Positions 7,840-10,622 of a DNA stretch of 10,622 bases are shown here, piece after piece. The notes below the pieces were generated by a model, which searched no databases, was not told where the DNA came from, and saw only the letters and a list, made by a program, of their open reading frames with translations. The first letter of the stretch is position 1, and the number at the start of each line of letters is the position of its first letter. The stretch is from Chloroflexota bacterium (GTDB lineage Bacteria; Chloroflexota; Anaerolineae; J102): positions 1 through 10,622 of the forward strand of contig PIVW01000179.1 in NCBI GenBank assembly GCA_003353825.1, written 5' to 3'. The translations under genes and the position numbers were made by a program.

Positions 7840-7855
7840 CGATTTCAGATAACTT
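7840..7855 (+). repeat. 16-base direct repeat, copy 2 (contains TCAGATAACT)
   Basis: CGATTTCAGATAACTT is the partner of the repeat at 7697-7712, 143 bases apart start to start, in the same orientation. It lies about 145 bases before the short-chain dehydrogenase start, a plausible location for an operator. Confidence 0.5.
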
Positions 7856-7997
7856 CATCGACATCAACTCGGCTCTTTCGGGACTAGCGCGGCCCTTATC
7901 AGAAAAGTGTGTTTTGTTGGCAAAAGCAACACGCAACACGTTTTTTAGGGCCACATGAGATCTTACGGAGCCACCATCTCTTGCAAGGAAGAACAGT

Positions 7998-8804
7998 ATG
8001 ACTGACAAGGTATTGGATGCAAAACCTATATTGGAGCGGTTCCGCCTGGATGATCGAGTTGCACTCGTCACCGGCGGTGGTCGCGGGATAGGACGTGCCT
8101 ACGCTCACGCGCTTGGTGAGGCAGGGGCGAGCGTCGCCATCGTGGATATCGACATCGACGCTGCCGAAGAAGTGGCAGAAGAGCTAGATCAGAAAAGCAT
8201 CGAATCTCTGGCTATTAAGGCCGATGTGACCAAGGCCGATCAGGTGCAGGCGATGGTAGATGCTGTGCTGACTCGATGGGGGAAATTGACTATCGGCGTC
8301 AACAACGCTGGCATCGGCTTGTGGGTGGATTCCGAAGAGATGGCCAAGGGAGATTGGGATAAAATAGTGAATCTCAATTTTACAGGCGTTTTTCTATGTG
8401 CCCAGGCTGAGGCCCGGGTTATGCTTGAGGCCGGTTATGGTAAGATTATCAACACCGCATCGATGTCTGGCCACATCGTCAACATGCCCCAAAACCAGGC
8501 TGCCTACAACGCCACCAAAGCTGGCGTCATACACCTGACCCGCAGTCTGGCGACAGAGTGGGCCAGGCGCGGCGTACGGGCCAATAGCATCAGTCCCGGC
8601 TACACACGCACCAAGTTGGTAGATGACTTGTTAGCCACCGAACTCGGCCAGAAGGTCATGCCCATATGGATGGAAATGACGCCTATGGGCAAAATGGCAG
8701 AGGTGACCGACCTGCAGGGCGCCGTCGTCTATCTCGCCTCAGAAGCTTCCGATTTCATGACCGGCCATGATATGGTCATCGACGGAGGCTACTGCTCGTG
8801 GTAA
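7998..8804 (+). CDS. short-chain dehydrogenase/reductase, probable polyol dehydrogenase
   Basis: This 268-residue classical SDR would interconvert a polyol and a ketose in the cytoplasm. The cofactor motif TGGGRGIG spans 25-32, and the acidic D50 at the end of the second strand favours NAD. NNAG is at 102-105, and the catalytic Ser (155 or 157, in NTASMSG) is followed by Y170-N-A-T-K174. The C-terminus [10 protein letters not shown] resembles the DGGYT-x-W ending of SDRs acting on polyols and ketoses (mannitol/sorbose/xylulose reductase group). M. smegmatis degrades D-threitol with an SDR (DthD), so a threitol role is conceivable beside the EltD-like gene, but identity to DthD cannot be judged here. 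The ribosome-binding site AAGGAAG (7985-7991) lies six bases before the ATG. It heads the second cluster. Confidence 0.88.
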   Translation: MTDKVLDAKPILERFRLDDRVALVTGGGRGIGRAYAHALGEAGASVAIVDIDIDAAEEVAEELDQKSIESLAIKADVTKADQVQAMVDAVLTRWGKLTIGVNNAGIGLWVDSEEMAKGDWDKIVNLNFTGVFLCAQAEARVMLEAGYGKIINTASMSGHIVNMPQNQAAYNATKAGVIHLTRSLATEWARRGVRANSISPGYTRTKLVDDLLATELGQKVMPIWMEMTPMGKMAEVTDLQGAVVYLASEASDFMTGHDMVIDGGYCSW

Positions 8805-8817
8805 AGGAGGTATGCCC

Positions 8818-9372
8818 ATGACGACCTACGAGACTGCACGCCAGATACTGGAGGAAATGGAGCGCGTGTTGAGCCAGGTGGATGAGACCGAGGTAGACGC
8901 ATTCCTGCACGAGATTATGAAGGCCCGCCACATTGTCGTCTATGGCCTGGGTCGGGAAGGGCTTGTGATGCGTAGTTTCGCCATGCGCTTGATGCATCTG
9001 GGGCTCGATGTGGCGGTTGTCGGAGATATGACGACCCCGCCGGTGGGATCCGGTGACCTGTTTGCGGTCAGTTGCGGGCCGGGTTACCTCTCTACGGTGG
9101 AGGCACTGACCGGTGTTGCACGCAAGGCGGGCAGCCGCATTGTCATGCTCACGGCCCAGCCCCTGGCGCCACTGCCGCAACAGGCCGACCTGTTAGTAAC
9201 ACTCCCTGCCCAGACCATGGCGGAGGTAGAAGCCAGCTGCTCTACCCAGGCCATGGGTTCTGCTTTCGAACAGTCCCTCTGGATACTCTTCGATGCCATG
9301 ATCCCTCGCCTGCAACAGGCACTGGGCCAGAGTTCCCTGGATCTACGTAACCGACACACCAACCTGGAGTAA
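8818..9372 (+). CDS. SIS-domain sugar isomerase, 6-phospho-3-hexuloisomerase (HxlB/PHI)-like
   Basis: This 184-residue single SIS-domain protein is of PHI size. It shows the family pattern VYGLGREGLVMRSFAMRLMHLG (41-62), MGSAFEQSLWILFDA with E151 in the position of the proposed catalytic glutamate, and the terminal RHTNLE. Canonical PHI converts 3-hexulose-6-phosphate to fructose-6-phosphate, but two sugar-phosphate loops differ: GRSG is GREG (E47), and the usual SGSGET is SCGPGYLST (85-93). The physiological substrate is therefore doubtful. Without a hexulose-phosphate synthase and beside polyol dehydrogenases, it may act on another ketose or ketose phosphate. ATG 8818 is chosen because AAAGGAGG (8803-8810) ends seven bases before it; ATG 8812 lies too close. 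The SDR stop overlaps that ribosome-binding site, implying translational coupling. Confidence 0.82.
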   Translation: MTTYETARQILEEMERVLSQVDETEVDAFLHEIMKARHIVVYGLGREGLVMRSFAMRLMHLGLDVAVVGDMTTPPVGSGDLFAVSCGPGYLSTVEALTGVARKAGSRIVMLTAQPLAPLPQQADLLVTLPAQTMAEVEASCSTQAMGSAFEQSLWILFDAMIPRLQQALGQSSLDLRNRHTNLE

Positions 9373-9378
9373 TGCCCA

Positions 9379-10395
9379 ATGCGCGCCGTAGTCTTTCCTA
9401 CACCGGAAACCGTTGTCGTAGAGTATGTTCCCGATCCCGCCTGCAAACCAGACGAAGTCGTCGTCCAGGTAGCGACCAGTGGACTCTGCGGCACAGATCT
9501 ACATATCTACCGTAACGAGTACATGTCAGAGTTCCCGATCACCCCGGGACATGAGTTCGGCGGTATCGTCGTCGAAGTAGGGCGAGAGGTCACTGATCTA
9601 CCCTTGGGTCAACGGGTGGCTGTCGATCCCAATTTGTATTGTGGTCGATGCTATTTCTGCCGCAATCAGCAGAACAACCACTGTCTTAACTGGGAGGGTG
9701 TAGGCATTACTCGACCAGGCGCATTTGCTGAGTACGTTGCGGTGCCAGCCCAAGCTTGTTACCCTCTTCCCGAACATCTGAGTGATGCTCAGGCAGCCTT
9801 CGTAGAGCCGCTCTCCTGTGTGGTTCACGCCCTGAATCGCTTACGAATCTGGCCGGGAGATGAAGTGCTGATCTTTGGAGCAGGGCCGATGGGATTGGTG
9901 CTGGTACAGGCTTTACAGCATAGTGGGGCATCGAAGGTGGTCGTAGTGGAAAAACAACCCGAGCGATTGGCTTTAGCCAGCGAACTGGGGGCTACCGCTG
10001 CAGTAATGGCCGGAGCCAACCAGACCGAATTATTGCGTGAACTCGCCCCCTATGGCTTTGCGGTCGTCGTGGACGCCACAGGCGTGCCTCAAGTGGTCGA
10101 ACAAGCTTTTGACTATCTAAAACCCCGCGGACAGTATCTTCAGTTTGGCGTCACGCCTAAACATGCTACCGTCAAGCTCAAACCATACGACATATTCCTT
10201 CATGATTGGACGATTATCGGCAGCTTCGCTCTCTGCTACACATTCCAGCCTGCTATCGAATGGCTGGCCCAAGGCGTTATCGGCGTCACACCACTGATAA
10301 GCCACACACTGCCACTCAATGAATTTCCTTCCGCCATACAAGACTTCGCTGACGGTAAAACCTTAAAAGTACATTTTCAACCGTCACGCCAATGA
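9379..10395 (+). CDS. zinc-type polyol dehydrogenase, arabinitol dehydrogenase-like (MDR)
   Basis: This is the third medium-chain zinc dehydrogenase of the locus, 338 residues. Catalytic ligands are C37 ([10 protein letters not shown]), H58-E59 (GHEFGG) and E143. The structural-zinc lobe is intact (C88, C91, C94, C102). The Rossmann motif is GAGPMG (167-172) with E191 at the cofactor-discriminating position. The C-terminal part, HDWTIIGSF (275-283) followed by [10 protein letters not shown], recalls arabinitol/sorbitol-type dehydrogenases. It would oxidise a polyol or polyol phosphate; the substrate is not readable. GGAG at 9366-9369 sits nine bases upstream of the ATG, inside the end of the SIS gene, and only six bases separate the two genes, so they are probably co-translated. 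It is the last intact gene in the window, with a transposase fragment directly after. Confidence 0.87.
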   Translation: MRAVVFPTPETVVVEYVPDPACKPDEVVVQVATSGLCGTDLHIYRNEYMSEFPITPGHEFGGIVVEVGREVTDLPLGQRVAVDPNLYCGRCYFCRNQQNNHCLNWEGVGITRPGAFAEYVAVPAQACYPLPEHLSDAQAAFVEPLSCVVHALNRLRIWPGDEVLIFGAGPMGLVLVQALQHSGASKVVVVEKQPERLALASELGATAAVMAGANQTELLRELAPYGFAVVVDATGVPQVVEQAFDYLKPRGQYLQFGVTPKHATVKLKPYDIFLHDWTIIGSFALCYTFQPAIEWLAQGVIGVTPLISHTLPLNEFPSAIQDFADGKTLKVHFQPSRQ

Positions 10396-10401
10396 GAGTG
10401 A

Positions 10402-10622
10402 CCTTGCAATCAGGGGACTCAATCCATTTCCAAGGTGACCAGTGATTTCATCGTTGATTGTCTGCATGATTTCTGGATCAGCCAACAACAACGCTTCCCA
10501 CTAGTCAAAACCTTGCTCGTCAACCAGGACAATGGGCCTGAAAACCATACCCGGCGCACTCAGTTTATGAAACGTATCACTGACTTCGTCGACCATTTCC
10601 AGATGACAGTTGACCTCGCTTG
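10402..10622 (+). pseudogene. 5'-truncated ISAzo13-type transposase fragment (continues past window)
   Basis: From 10435 the frame reads VTSDFIVDCLHDFW, then LLVNQDNGPENHTRRTQFMKR and VDHFQMTVDLA, which matches the central-to-C-terminal DDE part of ISAzo13-family transposases as I recall it (the D of DNGPEN is a catalytic aspartate). A TGA at 10399-10401 closes the frame just upstream, so the N-terminal part with the first catalytic Asp and DNA-binding domain is absent. The neighbouring intact dehydrogenase gene stops at 10395. This is therefore a remnant and not an active element, unless the missing half lies elsewhere. Its end is beyond the window. Confidence 0.75.

Larger units (their letters stand above)
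7656..7997. other. 342-base intergenic region between the two gene clusters
   Basis: No gene is apparent. The region holds two 16-base direct repeats (7697-7712 and 7840-7855) surrounding a decayed palindromic repeat (7751-7820), and the ribosome-binding site of the next gene (AAGGAAG, 7985-7991). No clear rho-independent terminator is visible after the EltD-like gene; GCGGATT recurs at 7655-7680 but forms no stem followed by a T-run. A promoter for the second cluster probably lies here, though no strong -35/-10 pair stands out. Confidence 0.5.

Noticed and set aside
7911..7945. Hairpin TGTTG...CAACA before the SDR gene
   Set aside because: The stem has about five pairs with a loop and no T-run directly after; it may be chance in GT/CA-rich sequence.

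Overview
The window is a polyol (sugar-alcohol) uptake and oxidation locus, with all recognisable genes on the + strand. The solute-binding protein has a lipobox followed by an Ala/Pro/Glu-rich linker ([19 protein letters not shown]), a style common in Chloroflexota (Anaerolineae/Caldilineae). Moderate GC coding sequence and well-formed Shine-Dalgarno sites fit that. The phylum is an inference from style and not proven.

Layout. Positions 1-85 may hold the last codons of an upstream gene. Positions 86-624 are a long AT-richer leader containing a near-consensus CRP/FNR-type palindrome (244-259). The first transcription unit (625-7655) encodes a lipid-anchored solute-binding protein, two MalF/MalG-type permeases, a small GlpU-like (DUF2160) membrane protein, a xylitol-dehydrogenase-like zinc enzyme, a URO-D-superfamily protein of unknown role, and a zinc dehydrogenase closely resembling EltD (erythritol/L-threitol dehydrogenase). 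A 342-base gap (7656-7997) carries a decayed palindromic repeat bracketed by two 16-base near-identical direct repeats. Ten bases of those repeats (TCAGATAACT) recur upstream of the first unit. The second unit (7998-10395) encodes a short-chain dehydrogenase, a SIS-domain protein of the 6-phospho-3-hexuloisomerase type, and a third zinc polyol dehydrogenase. The window ends in a 5'-truncated ISAzo13-type transposase remnant (about 10402-10622).

How the genes work together. The transporter, whose closest recognisable relatives are the GlpV/P/Q/U glycerol-type importers, would bring in one or more polyols. Up to four NAD(P)-dependent dehydrogenases of different stereochemical preference would oxidise these to ketoses, and the SIS protein may isomerise a downstream sugar or sugar phosphate. 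No ABC ATPase, no sugar kinase and no regulator is present in the window, so those functions must be supplied from elsewhere.

The parts most worth a second look are the shared TCAGATAACT sites and CRP-like palindrome as a candidate regulon signature, the URO-D-family protein embedded in a polyol operon, the SIS protein with altered phosphate-binding loops, and the GlpU-like protein whose first membrane segment seems replaced by a hydrophilic tail.
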